From positions 1 through 28,977 of the forward strand of contig DAVB01000066.1 of the NCBI GenBank assembly GCA_002505455.1: a stretch of DNA of 28,977 nucleotides. Reading direction: 5' to 3'. Every line of letters begins with the position of its first letter. Positions within the stretch are counted from its first letter, which is position 1. Source of the DNA: Euryarchaeota archaeon UBA52. Lineage in GTDB: Archaea > Thermoplasmatota > Poseidoniia > Poseidoniales > Thalassarchaeaceae. Both the position numbers and the translations under genes were made by a program. Positions 8,601 through 16,180 of this stretch are shown here, piece by piece. The notes beneath the pieces are model-generated. The model worked only from the letters and a program-made list of their open reading frames with translations, did not search any database and was not told where the DNA came from.

Positions 8601-8999
8601 CTTGAATCGATCTCTATCCTCTGCGTCATCTATTGCTTGAAGATCGCATCCGATCAATTCCACGCCAAGTTTCGCCAGTGTCCCATCATGGGCTAAAGCT
8701 GTGGCTATGTTGAGTGCTGTCTGACCCCCCATTCCAGCCAGGAGTGCGTCCGGCGATTCAATTTCCAGTATTCTTGCGACGACTTCAGGCAATAACGGCT
8801 CGATGTATATCTTATCGGCCATCTCAGGGTCATTCTGTATTGTAGCCGGATTAGAATTGATGAGTATGACCTCGTAACCATCATTGCGAAGCGCCCGGCA
8901 GGCTTGTGAGCCTGAAAAGTCAAACTCTGCGGCTTGACCTATTCTGATTGGCCCCGATCCAAGGATCACGATCCTCTTCAGATCATCTCTTCGGGGCAT
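5652..8999 (-). CDS. carB: Carbamoyl-phosphate synthase large subunit
   Basis: 1115 residues, about 40 longer than the common 1070-1080. It makes carbamoyl phosphate from bicarbonate, ATP and ammonia supplied by CarA, for pyrimidine and arginine synthesis. The two homologous ATP-grasp halves are clear. The first begins at residue 9 (IVILGSGPIRIGQAAEFD) and contains EVNPRVSRSSALASKATG. The second begins near 593 (VVIGSGPIRIGQGIEFDYG) and contains EVNPRGSRTFPFVAKSTG. An oligomerisation domain lies between them, and a C-terminal MGS-like regulatory domain (about 980-1115) ends in IINTPTGSGGAI and the following segment. ATG 8999 overlaps the carA stop as TGATG, with a GGAG at 9009-9012 inside carA. 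The stop overlaps that of lysS. Confidence 0.96.
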   Translation of the reverse strand: MPRRDDLKRIVILGSGPIRIGQAAEFDFSGSQACRALRNDGYEVILINSNPATIQNDPEMADKIYIEPLLPEVVARILEIESPDALLAGMGGQTALNIATALAHDGTLAKLGVELIGCDLQAIDDAEDRDRFKKVCEEIDLPVCRAIACSSIDEVLAAAEDLGAYPLLIRPAFTLGGLGGGTAFNTGELVEIARQGILHSSIGQVLIEESILGWQEHEYEVMRDTSDNAIIVCTMENLDPMGVHTGESVVVAPQQTLSDRDHQNLRDAALKLIRRLNIKGGCNVQFAVEQSTGEYRVIEVNPRVSRSSALASKATGYPIARMAALIAVGYTLDELPNPITGEGTTAAFEPTLDYCVVKIPRWPFDKFRTADRTIGTSMKSTGEVMAIGRGFEEAFLKAWSSLEYGSPHPRPLTMADALGGETMDERATTPLDDATLESWLSTPSDRRMAALFESFRRGWDIERVREISGGITRWFLHRFSMMASIEAEIVEAGASSDIENVEEYSIRRWKGYGFSDAHIVDAMNGFKPHLDISAISEMTRHRHALGIHPVYRMVDSCAAEFAAVTPYYYSTYEGGNIPGGIDKVQAEVSEEVRRMVVIGSGPIRIGQGIEFDYGCVHAVGAIRDMGHEAIIINNNPETVSTDFDTSDRLYFDPLTLEAVIEILLRERADGIILQFGGQTAINLALPIQGQLDHLHSMGVDLKMAGTSPDAVDEASDRQRFEEFAARNGLRMPRGTTAKDPLSVRNGAAEIGFPVLIRPSYVLGGRGMEVLADSKQLDAYMSEAYVAPEKPLLIDEYLGNAIELDVDAVCDGHEVLIGAVMEHLEEAGIHSGDSTCFIPPQNVSDTILEEVEEWTKRIGLELGVIGCYNIQFAIKGDTLFVLEVNPRGSRTFPFVAKSTGIPLARIAARITMGDLLKDLDIPERQIDAVAVKAPVFPFIKLRGLDPAPGPEMKSTGEVMGSHKSPAAAYLKARMATEIPVPTHGGVYITVKDADKHSIIPLASDLHSMGFVLHATHGTASVLRESGGLPTNTAYRIAEHGSPDALDLMRQGKIQLIINTPTGSGGAILDGNMMRRLAVELNIPFVTTLSGAKMEVKAISELIKGVPEPRSLTIGTV

Positions 9000-10354
9000 C
9001 AGGCTCTACTCCTGACTTCCAGAGCGGATTTCAGATGGCCATCCACGATATCAGAAAATCGATCAAAGAGCAGCGAAGCGTCATGAGGCCCGGGACACGC
9101 TTCCGGATGGAATTGAATTGTGAAGCATGGTCTGTCTATGAGATCGAGTCCTTCGACGGTGCCGTCGTTTGCATTTACGTAGCGTACCTCAAATTTACTC
9201 TCCAAGATATTCTCATTGGAGTCGGAGTGGGCTCCGGAAGGATGCGGTGCTAGCATTCCCTTGGCGGGGTCCTCAACCGCAAAACCATGATTCTGGCTGG
9301 TGATGTGCACTTTGTTGGAGTGCAAATCAATCACCGGTTGATTTGCGCCCCTGTGTCCATATCTGAGCTTGTAAGTTCTGAGGCCCGCTGCCAAACCCAT
9401 TAGCTGATGACCGAGGCATATCCCCATGACCGGGAGTCCTGCTCTGACAGCCTCTGCCAATGTGTTTCTAGCATCACTGGCAGCACCTGGATGAGCAGGA
9501 TCTCCGGGTCCATTTGAGGCGAACAATGCTACTGGTTTCCAATTAGACACGATGTCCTCGAATGGCAAGCTTGCTGGGCACCACACAACCTCGAACCTGC
9601 TACATAGTTCTCGGAGAATGTTGTACTTGATTCCGCAGTCGAGCACGGCAAGTCTAGGGAGAAGATTGCCTTCTTCGTCAATTGCTCCAGGATTGAGAAG
9701 AGCGGCTTGATTCAAGGTTACTTCCCCGACCAGATCTTCTTGATCAGGGGGCTGCATGCTTTCGAGTCTCTTCTTCAAATCGTCTTCGCGATCGATAGGC
9801 CCGAATATTGCCAGGAGTGTCCCATGTTCTCGCACCCGACGTGTCAACGCTCGAGTATCAATATCGCATATACCCGGGACATTGTGGGATCTGAGGAAAT
9901 CATGTACGCTGCCAACTGAATCTCTGTGATCCGGGTTGATCATGAGTTCCTTGCACACTATCCCGCGAGGGTGTATGCCGGAAGATTCGCTTATTCCCGG
10001 GTGTATACCATAGTTGCCGAGCAATGGCCAGGTGAATGTTAGAATCTGACCGGCGAAGGATGGGTCGGTCATACTCTCCTGGTATCCGCACATGCCGGTG
10101 GTGAAGACAAGCTCACCCTCGCCTGCGGAGCAGGATCCGAAGAGTCGCCCTTCGACCCTGGTGCCATCTGCTAAAAGCAACACTCCAGGGGGTCCTGTAA
10201 ACGGCTCTATTGACGTATTTTTGAGAAGTTCGTCTGCAGCATCGGGAAATGATGGAGCGTCCGAAACGCCCTTTTGATTGAGGCCGGGACTGAATCCACC
10301 AGGGTGAGGGGGCCTCGACATCGAGTATGATGCCTGAATGCGATTCTTATACAT
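8999..10354 (-). CDS. carA: Carbamoyl-phosphate synthase small (glutaminase) subunit
   Basis: 451 residues; bacterial CarA is nearer 380. It hydrolyses glutamine and passes ammonia to CarB. The N-terminal CPSase_sm domain begins near residue 57 (VLLLADGTRVEGRLFG). The class I amidotransferase domain (about 233-435) has the nucleophile C313 in GICLGHQ and the catalytic pair H416/E418 in FHPEA. The first 50 or so residues are polar and Pro/Ser/Gly-rich, unlike the family. Internal ATG 10321 (MSRPPHP) is an alternative start that removes 11 residues of this extension. The ATG at 10354 directly abuts the trm56 stop. The 3' end overlaps carB by one base, so the subunits are translationally coupled. 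Confidence 0.94.
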   Translation of the reverse strand: MYKNRIQASYSMSRPPHPGGFSPGLNQKGVSDAPSFPDAADELLKNTSIEPFTGPPGVLLLADGTRVEGRLFGSCSAGEGELVFTTGMCGYQESMTDPSFAGQILTFTWPLLGNYGIHPGISESSGIHPRGIVCKELMINPDHRDSVGSVHDFLRSHNVPGICDIDTRALTRRVREHGTLLAIFGPIDREDDLKKRLESMQPPDQEDLVGEVTLNQAALLNPGAIDEEGNLLPRLAVLDCGIKYNILRELCSRFEVVWCPASLPFEDIVSNWKPVALFASNGPGDPAHPGAASDARNTLAEAVRAGLPVMGICLGHQLMGLAAGLRTYKLRYGHRGANQPVIDLHSNKVHITSQNHGFAVEDPAKGMLAPHPSGAHSDSNENILESKFEVRYVNANDGTVEGLDLIDRPCFTIQFHPEACPGPHDASLLFDRFSDIVDGHLKSALEVRSRA

Positions 10355-10930
10355 TCATGAATCAGAGGTACTTTTTTTCTCGACAACATTCTTCCCCTCT
10401 CTCGATGGTATGACTCTTATTGAGCCGCCTTCGAATCGGCTCTGTATGGCAACAGAACTGTGCCACTGCGAGAGTGCGACCGCCAGAGCTGCGACTTCTG
10501 AGTGAGGTTGATTCCCGACGGCTACATTGTGATTTGAGATAGCAAATAGCTCCCCGGGCACTTTCGCGCCGCCGACGACCAATGCCACCGGGCGATCTCG
10601 TCGGATCTTCGGAAGCGTCTTCGAAGCTTCTTCCCCGTACATAGTGAGATGTACGATAATTCCAGGGGGTCTTTCTTTTGTTCCTTTTTTGAAAGATTTC
10701 AGATATGCCATCGGTCTCGATTCGTATCTTGCTGAAAAGGAGCCGCCGAAACGTTCCGAAACATTATTCCAAGTTTCAATGATGCTTGGATCTTCATCCC
10801 CGCATAGGACAATTCCATCAGCCCCAAGCGCCCTAGCAGTGAGGCCGAGATGAGATGTAATTCTCTTGTCCCTATCTCTACGGTGTCCCAGTCTGACAAC
10901 CTCTAGCCACGGCAAATGCTGTTCGACCAC
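10355..10930 (-). CDS. trm56: tRNA (cytidine(56)-2'-O)-methyltransferase (SPOUT)
   Basis: 191 residues matching the archaeal Trm56 family (COG1303). The N-terminal block LEVVRLGHRRDRDKRITSHL and GLTARALGADGI is diagnostic. The SPOUT knot region carries VALVVGGAKVPGELF and NVAVGNQPHSEVAALA, which bind S-adenosylmethionine. In archaea without a C/D-box guide for this site, the enzyme methylates the ribose of C56 in the T-loop of tRNAs. The start is a GTG at 10930, three bases after the upstream membrane-protein gene; the LEVVRLGHR block begins only a few residues in, so little extension is likely. carA follows with no gap, so this tRNA-modification gene is in one operon with carAB. Confidence 0.9.
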   Translation of the reverse strand: MVEQHLPWLEVVRLGHRRDRDKRITSHLGLTARALGADGIVLCGDEDPSIIETWNNVSERFGGSFSARYESRPMAYLKSFKKGTKERPPGIIVHLTMYGEEASKTLPKIRRDRPVALVVGGAKVPGELFAISNHNVAVGNQPHSEVAALAVALSQWHSSVAIQSRFEGGSIRVIPSREGKNVVEKKSTSDS

Positions 10931-10933
10931 GAG

Positions 10934-11557
10934 TCACGGGAAGGGTGATGACACATCATCATCACCCTCGTCGGAATCATCCACCATCTCGAAGACGTCG
11001 AATGGGAGATAGTGGTGCTGTCCAAGGACCCATGAAAGCAGTATCGCGCTTATTCCGCTCGTGGTAGCTGCGTAAGTAAGGGCAGACAGCACGGCTAAGC
11101 GACCTGTAGCCGATAGTGCGACTCTTGCCTCGCCTATCGACCCTGTTAGGAACAGTCCTAGCGGCTCTATTACAAGATAAGCCACCAGCAGAGCAGTGGC
11201 GCCTCCGATGAGGAGAAGTGCCGGGTTGCCCCTGTAACTTCCTAATGCGAAAACAAATGAGGATATCAGAACCAGAATCGGCACCATAATGCTGATCGAA
11301 TGAAATTGCATACCAATCAGAGATGAAGGGATGTCCGAGTCGCCGAGTTGGGCCCCGCCTTTAGCAACGGTGATCCACCACATTAGTCCCACCGCCATAG
11401 CGTAAGCTCCGGACTGCAATCCGGCGTTGGTCATGAGTGTGCGCATGTGGTGTGGATCGCTTGGTCTATGCCTCACGACAATGGATTGCATGAGCTCCAT
11501 AGTCTCCGGCGAGAGGGGTTCTTCTGCAGGGTTATCGGCACTGCGCTCCTCCATCAT
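10934..11557 (-). CDS. Uncharacterised four-span membrane protein
   Basis: 207 residues and not recognised as a named family. A polar N-terminus (about 1-45) with PSDPHHMRTLMTNAGLQSG is followed by four hydrophobic segments near 51-68, 85-108, 111-137 and 150-178, then an acidic cytoplasmic-type tail (MVDDSDEGDDD). No catalytic motif is apparent. It is the first gene of the minus-strand operon that continues with trm56 (3-base gap), carA and carB. It is divergent from folP, with a shared A/T-rich promoter candidate at 11580-11591. ATG 11557 or the ATG directly after it at 11554 can serve as start. Confidence 0.75.
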   Translation of the reverse strand: MMEERSADNPAEEPLSPETMELMQSIVVRHRPSDPHHMRTLMTNAGLQSGAYAMAVGLMWWITVAKGGAQLGDSDIPSSLIGMQFHSISIMVPILVLISSFVFALGSYRGNPALLLIGGATALLVAYLVIEPLGLFLTGSIGEARVALSATGRLAVLSALTYAATTSGISAILLSWVLGQHHYLPFDVFEMVDDSDEGDDDVSSPFP

Positions 11558-11579
11558 TGACCTTCATCGTCTTCCATCA

Positions 11580-11591
11580 CATCATAAAGCC
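11580..11591. promoter_or_regulatory. Putative bidirectional promoter element between folP and the membrane-protein operon
   Basis: CATCATAAAGCC lies between the divergent starts. Read on the plus strand, CATAAAG is about 25 bases before the GTG at 11611. Read on the minus strand, CTTTATGATG is about 28 bases before the ATG at 11557. Both distances fit leaderless archaeal transcription. The match to the TATA consensus is modest in both directions. Confidence 0.35.
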
Positions 11592-11610
11592 AACGTTGTT
11601 TCCAGCACGC

Positions 11611-12462
11611 GTGAGGGTGGACTTGGAGGGTGGAGCGTTCGCCGAGGGGGGTCGTTTCCCGGCACTTATGGGCGTTGTGAATGTGACTCCTGACTCATTT
11701 CATCCGGACTCTAGATCTCATGATTCAGCTCATGCTGTGTCTCGAGGAATTTCGATGATGGATGAGGGTGCCTCGATAATTGATATCGGGGGTGAGTCGA
11801 CTAGGCCAGGCGCCACACCGGTAAGTGAGGAAGACGAGCTTAGCAGGATCATGCCTGTGATTGAGGGCATCTTACATGAGAGGCCTGATGCATTCATATC
11901 AGTAGATACCAGCAAACCGGGCGTTGCTGATGAAGCTTTGAGGAAGGGCTGCAGCATGATCAACGACGTAACCGGCGGTGAAAATGAAAAGATGGTGGAT
12001 TTAATTGCTGATACGGGGGCTCAAATTTGTGTCATGCACATGAAGGGTGAGCCGCGGACCATGCAAGTAGACCCTGGATACGAAAATGTGGTTTCAGAGG
12101 TTGGCGAGTATCTGGACGATAGGGTGAATGCCCTGATTGAGGCAGGCATTCCTCCAGAGAATATACTCGTGGATCCGGGGATTGGCTTCGGTAAACGTCT
12201 CGAGGACAATATTGCATTGCTGAGGGCGGGACGGGAAATAGTGCCGGCTGAAGGCGTCAGACTACTTTGGGGTGTCAGCCGTAAGAGGATGTTTCTGGAC
12301 CTACTGGGGCGAAAGGATAGCAATGACAGGCTTTTCGGGACTCTTGGTGTTGCAGCTTCTGCAGCATACTCGGGCGTGGATGTCCTAAGGGTTCACGACG
12401 TATTGGAGCACGCTGATCTCCTCAAAGCGATGGCTTCAACGATTAAGGGGGACGGCGAATGA
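11611..12462 (+). CDS. folP: Dihydropteroate synthase
   Basis: 283 residues from the GTG at 11611. It joins a pterin diphosphate to p-aminobenzoate or a related aryl amine in folate or methanopterin-type cofactor synthesis. A TIM barrel with all DHPS motifs: MGVVNVTPDSF (pterin-binding beta-1), DIGGESTRPGA (loop 2), SVDTSKPGVADEAL, MINDVTGG, HMKGEPRTMQ, VDPGIGFGKRLEDN, and the C-terminal WGVSRKRM and LRVHDV. A TTG at 11557 would lengthen the protein by 18 residues; GTG 11617 would shorten it by two. GTG 11611 is preferred from family length and the upstream A/T-rich element. It overlaps the TraB-family gene by ATGA at 12459-12462. No other folate gene is in the window. Confidence 0.92.
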   Translation: MRVDLEGGAFAEGGRFPALMGVVNVTPDSFHPDSRSHDSAHAVSRGISMMDEGASIIDIGGESTRPGATPVSEEDELSRIMPVIEGILHERPDAFISVDTSKPGVADEALRKGCSMINDVTGGENEKMVDLIADTGAQICVMHMKGEPRTMQVDPGYENVVSEVGEYLDDRVNALIEAGIPPENILVDPGIGFGKRLEDNIALLRAGREIVPAEGVRLLWGVSRKRMFLDLLGRKDSNDRLFGTLGVAASAAYSGVDVLRVHDVLEHADLLKAMASTIKGDGE

Positions 12463-13622
12463 GTGACACGGTCATCGACCTAGGAAACAGGGTTAGGGTC
12501 GTGGGTACGGCGCATGTCAGTAAGACTTCGATAGATTTGGTGCAGGAGCAAATTTCAAAATTCGGACCGGACATTGTTGCTGTTGAATTATGCGAATCAC
12601 GACTGAAATCGCTGGAGAACCCCTCCGCATTGGACGATGAGGATCTACTCTCCATCATAAAAGACGGTCGTTCTGGCATGATCTTGCTTCAGTCTGCCCT
12701 TGCTAGTCAGCAGAGGCGAATGGGAATTGAACATGGAGAGAAGCCTGGGGCGGAGCTTCTCCGGGCCGTTGATCTTGCAAACGAGATGGGGTTACCTGTT
12801 GAGTTGATTGATCGAGACATAGTTACCACCCTTAGAAGAGCTTGGAAGAAGATGGGGTTTGTAGAGAAGTTTCGCGTTCTCAACGCCCTCCTCTGGAACG
12901 ATGACGGAGAAGAAGGGGAAGACATAGAAGCAATACTCGAAGATTCGGATATGCTCAGTAAAGTCCTGGAAGAGGCTCGAGATGTTGCACCTAAGGCAGG
13001 CGTTGTTCTGATTGATGAGAGGGATCGGTACATGGCCAGCAGGATACGACAGGCATCGGAACAAGGAAGAGTGCTGGCAGTTGTGGGCGCTGGTCACTTG
13101 AGTGGTATCAAAACCGCATGGGAAGCACCGCCTCATGGAGACCCTGTAGAGATTATCTCAAACCTTGATGTGATTCCAACTCCATCAAGATGGCCAAAGA
13201 TTCTGATGGGTGCTATACCGGCCATTCTGGTTGGAATTATTGGGTGGATGTGGCTTCAGGGAGACTTGGAGGGCATAGGGAATACTCTCGGATACTGGAT
13301 GATTGCAAATGCTGCCCTTGCCGGGCTAGGGGTAGCCATTGCAGGGGGGCATCCTCTTTCGATACTGGTGGGCGCTATTGCGTCGCCTTTCACATCGCTG
13401 AATCCTGCGCTTGCAGCGGGATGGTTTGCAGGGTACACTCAATATAAGATGCAAAAACCCACGGGTCTAGACGCCTCAGAGTTTCTTGTGATCGAGGATG
13501 TAGCCGGGCTCTGGAAAAATAGAGTTGGTCGGATTTTACTTGTAACAGCTCTTGGAAATCTGGGGTCCTCGCTAGGAGCATGGCTTGCTGGAGCCGCGAT
13601 TATAGGCACGATACTAGGTTAA
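12459..13622 (+). CDS. TraB-family membrane protein
   Basis: 387 residues. The N-terminal domain (about 10-220) has the TraB/TIKI-like signatures: VVGTAHVSKTS with the conserved His, VAVELCESR with the conserved Glu, and VVGAGHLSGI near 205-214. The C-terminal part (about 245-387) has three or four membrane spans with small-residue-rich helices. The family is named for the Enterococcus TraB pheromone-shutdown protein; related TIKI proteins are metal-dependent proteases. Archaeal and eukaryotic members of this length are largely uncharacterised. Its ATG overlaps the folP stop (ATGA), and an AAGGGGG sits upstream, so the genes are co-translated. It converges with the DUF2061 gene, the two stops overlapping on TTAA. 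Confidence 0.87.
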   Translation: MSDTVIDLGNRVRVVGTAHVSKTSIDLVQEQISKFGPDIVAVELCESRLKSLENPSALDDEDLLSIIKDGRSGMILLQSALASQQRRMGIEHGEKPGAELLRAVDLANEMGLPVELIDRDIVTTLRRAWKKMGFVEKFRVLNALLWNDDGEEGEDIEAILEDSDMLSKVLEEARDVAPKAGVVLIDERDRYMASRIRQASEQGRVLAVVGAGHLSGIKTAWEAPPHGDPVEIISNLDVIPTPSRWPKILMGAIPAILVGIIGWMWLQGDLEGIGNTLGYWMIANAALAGLGVAIAGGHPLSILVGAIASPFTSLNPALAAGWFAGYTQYKMQKPTGLDASEFLVIEDVAGLWKNRVGRILLVTALGNLGSSLGAWLAGAAIIGTILG

Positions 13623-13879
13623 TTCGCAATAGCCTGCTCATCCATTCCCCATTTGAATCGTGCCCATCCTCTTTCATGGATGTAGTAAAGTACTATTTTT
13701 GTGACTAGTTCCAATCCTGCTACTGTAGCGGCCAGACCTGTGGCCTGTCCGGTAGTTATTCCGAGATCTGCTCCCATGAAGGTTGCTGAAAAATACGTTA
13801 AGAGGAATGTATCCGTAGTTGCGACTACTCTCCACGTTAGAGTCTTAGCAAGACTTCGCATTGGTGTGGCTTGGCTCAT
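13619..13879 (-). CDS. DUF2061 small membrane protein
   Basis: 86 residues. The N-terminal SLAKTLTWRVVATTDTFLLTYF and the C-terminal ELVTKIVLYYIHERGWARFKWG are hallmarks of DUF2061, a two-span membrane protein found in bacteria and archaea with no firm function; it is sometimes seen next to sulfate-assimilation genes. It follows the thiolase gene with a 37-base gap and is the last gene of the long minus-strand run. Its stop codon overlaps that of the convergent TraB-family gene. Confidence 0.85.
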   Translation of the reverse strand: MSQATPMRSLAKTLTWRVVATTDTFLLTYFSATFMGADLGITTGQATGLAATVAGLELVTKIVLYYIHERGWARFKWGMDEQAIAN

Positions 13880-13916
13880 GGCCTTCGGGGGTGGCGAGGA
13901 AATATGTTGATTGCGG

Positions 13917-15149
13917 CTATATTGACTCGATTACCACTGCAATACCTTGGCCTCCGCCTATGCACGCAGTAGCGACTCCGAAACCGCCGCCGGATCTGCG
14001 TAGTTCATGCCCTAGGGTAAGTAGCAGCCTAGTCCCCGTGGCTGCGAGAGGATGGCCAAGTCCCACGGCACCGCCGTTTACATTGACTATTCGTTCATCA
14101 ATGCCTAGATCTTTCATACATGCGACAGCTTGCCCGGCGAATGCTTCGTTTATTTCCCACCTGCTCACATCGTCAACTGAAAGGCCGGCTCTTTCCAGTG
14201 CCATTCTACTTGATGGGACGGGGCCGTATGCCATTATTGCCGGTTCTAGGCCGACAATCCCCCACGAGACGATTCTTGCAAGAGGTTCGTCTCCATCGGA
14301 CGACGCCTGAGTGGCGGACTTGACTACAACGGCCGCCGCCCCGTCGACGATTCCGGATGCATTTCCAGCTGTTACAAGGGATTCCGGACCAAAATGCGTA
14401 CGCAATTCAGATAGCGATTGTGGAGTCGTTCCCGGAACGACATGGTCTTCATCTGATGGCCCTATGACTCCCTCTGGCGCGTGTACCTCTACGATTTCTT
14501 GGCCCCATAGCCCGTTTGAGACGCTGGCCTCTGTTCTCTGGTGGCTTAGCGCCGCAAAGGAGTCTGCCTGCTCGCGTGTGACGTGGAGTCGTTTGCAAAG
14601 TTCATCGCTGGTCTGAGCCATGAAGCGATTTGAAATGGAGTCCAACAGATTGGTGAACAGGTAGTCTTCCATGTCTCTGTCCAGAACCTGTCCTTGAGCC
14701 GGTGGCCTTCCTAGACGATTTACAGGGCGGGTTCCCCTGAGCACCATGGGTGCCTGGCTCAGATTCTCCATGCCTCCAGCCACTACGGTATTGGCTTCCC
14801 CCAGCATAATCATCTGGGCTGCAGTGACTACGGACTGGGCTCCGCTGCCGCATAGGCGGTTGAGTGTCAACATAGGCACCTCCTGGGGTATTCCAGCACG
14901 TAGGCCAGCATGTCTGGCGCCAAAGATAGCTTGGCCGGAAGTCTGGAGAGCGTGCCCCATTACCACGTGATCTACGGCGGATGGGTCCGTTCCGGTGGAG
15001 GTAAGAGCCCCTTTAATCACAATGGTGCCGAGTTCCTCGGCAGAAACATCGGACAATAGCCCGCCCGATTTGCCATCGCCCCTCTTCCCACCGGACCACT
15101 CGCAAAAGGGCGTGCGCTTTCCTCCGACGATGACGACATCCTCTGCCAT
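13917..15149 (-). CDS. Acetyl-CoA C-acyltransferase (thiolase)
   Basis: 410 residues, usual for the family. The nucleophilic cysteine is C100 in LNRLCGSGAQS. The oxyanion-hole and acid-base residues are in EINEAFAGQA, in GLGHPLAATG (His near 366) and in CIGGGQG (Cys near 396). All catalytic residues are present, so it should be a working thiolase, either degradative (beta-oxidation) or biosynthetic (acetoacetyl-CoA, first step of the mevalonate route). In archaea that use HMG-CoA synthase, a separate Zn-associated thiolase type is common; this one is the classical bacterial/eukaryal type, which points to fatty-acid or amino-acid degradation. The ATG is 20 bases after the YeiH-type gene. Confidence 0.93.
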   Translation of the reverse strand: MAEDVVIVGGKRTPFCEWSGGKRGDGKSGGLLSDVSAEELGTIVIKGALTSTGTDPSAVDHVVMGHALQTSGQAIFGARHAGLRAGIPQEVPMLTLNRLCGSGAQSVVTAAQMIMLGEANTVVAGGMENLSQAPMVLRGTRPVNRLGRPPAQGQVLDRDMEDYLFTNLLDSISNRFMAQTSDELCKRLHVTREQADSFAALSHQRTEASVSNGLWGQEIVEVHAPEGVIGPSDEDHVVPGTTPQSLSELRTHFGPESLVTAGNASGIVDGAAAVVVKSATQASSDGDEPLARIVSWGIVGLEPAIMAYGPVPSSRMALERAGLSVDDVSRWEINEAFAGQAVACMKDLGIDERIVNVNGGAVGLGHPLAATGTRLLLTLGHELRRSGGGFGVATACIGGGQGIAVVIESI

Positions 15150-15169
15150 GCCTGTCCGTTACGCAGGGG

Positions 15170-16180
15170 CTACATGAGCATAGCGAGCGTCGATGCTGTG
15201 GATGCCATCACGATTACGGTCGATACTGCACCTGCCCAGAGTATCGGCCCGGCTGCCCCAACTAATTCTTTGACATCTATGCTAGATCCGATCAATACCA
15301 ACACAGGAACCATCAGAACGCTGCCAAAGTTCTCCAATTCAGTGGCGATTTGCGCGGGTACCAGTGTCGTTGCGAGAATAGAAGCGAGTATGAAACCAGG
15401 TAGAAAGAGAGGTATGTTTGCCTTCTTGTTCCCCTTATCTGTCGATGTTGCTTCCTTATTCCCCGCAAATAGCGAGGCTGCGGGGACGATGACAAGTAAT
15501 CCAAGCACTCGTGTAAGTTTAGTTCCGGAGGCTAGACTGAGAGCGTCGCCCCCAAGCGCCTCACCGGCCGCTATTGCTTGCGGGACCGCATGCACAGTTG
15601 ATCCGGCCCATATCCCTGCAGTTTGATCACTCATCCCGAGCAGATGCGATAAAATGGGCACGGAGAGGAACGTTGCCAGACCAAGGAGGTTTACGACTGC
15701 AACTATTGCCCCTGTCTTGGCAGCGTCCAAACGCAGCGATGGGGCCACTGCAAGCACTGCGCTCGTCCCGCATATCGCGCCGCCGGCACCCAACGCGAAT
15801 GATTGGGGCGCTCCTATTCCGAGGATTTTGCCCATGATCATGGTAGTGATGAATGCCACTGTTATAGCGATCAAAATAGAAGCCAAACCTGCGACTCCCA
15901 AATCCCCGGATGAGATGAGGGCCATGTCTAAGCCGAAACCGAGGAGCACTATCGCAGCGGGCAATATGGAGTCAATTGCGTATTTCCTTTCAACGGTCTC
16001 GATTACGAAGAATGAAGTCAAAAATAAGCCTAACAGGAAGCCGAGGGTACCTGCTCCCAGAGAGAATATTCCTCGTGAGTCCAGGATAGCGTCGATCAGA
16101 ATCGCCAATAGCGAAACTATTGCGATTGCGAGTACCGACCGATTCCGTATCAACGACTCACCGAGCCGGCTACTGGTCAT
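15170..16180 (-). CDS. YeiH/UPF0324-family putative sulfate/sulfur-compound exporter
   Basis: 336 residues with about ten membrane spans. Two conserved blocks identify the family: LGAGGAICGTSAVLAVAP (about 130-147) and AGIWAGSTVHAVPQAIAAG (about 197-215), both half-helix motifs of the Cons_hypoth698/YeiH (PSE) group. Members have been linked to sulfite, sulfate or taurine-derived sulfur export, but direct evidence is scarce. The ATG at 16180 lies inside the end of the flotillin gene (11-base overlap), so the two are translationally coupled. The thiolase follows 20 bases after the stop. The neighbouring DUF2061 gene is sometimes tied to sulfur metabolism too, which is a weak hint only. Confidence 0.85.
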   Translation of the reverse strand: MTSSRLGESLIRNRSVLAIAIVSLLAILIDAILDSRGIFSLGAGTLGFLLGLFLTSFFVIETVERKYAIDSILPAAIVLLGFGLDMALISSGDLGVAGLASILIAITVAFITTMIMGKILGIGAPQSFALGAGGAICGTSAVLAVAPSLRLDAAKTGAIVAVVNLLGLATFLSVPILSHLLGMSDQTAGIWAGSTVHAVPQAIAAGEALGGDALSLASGTKLTRVLGLLVIVPAASLFAGNKEATSTDKGNKKANIPLFLPGFILASILATTLVPAQIATELENFGSVLMVPVLVLIGSSIDVKELVGAAGPILWAGAVSTVIVMASTASTLAMLM

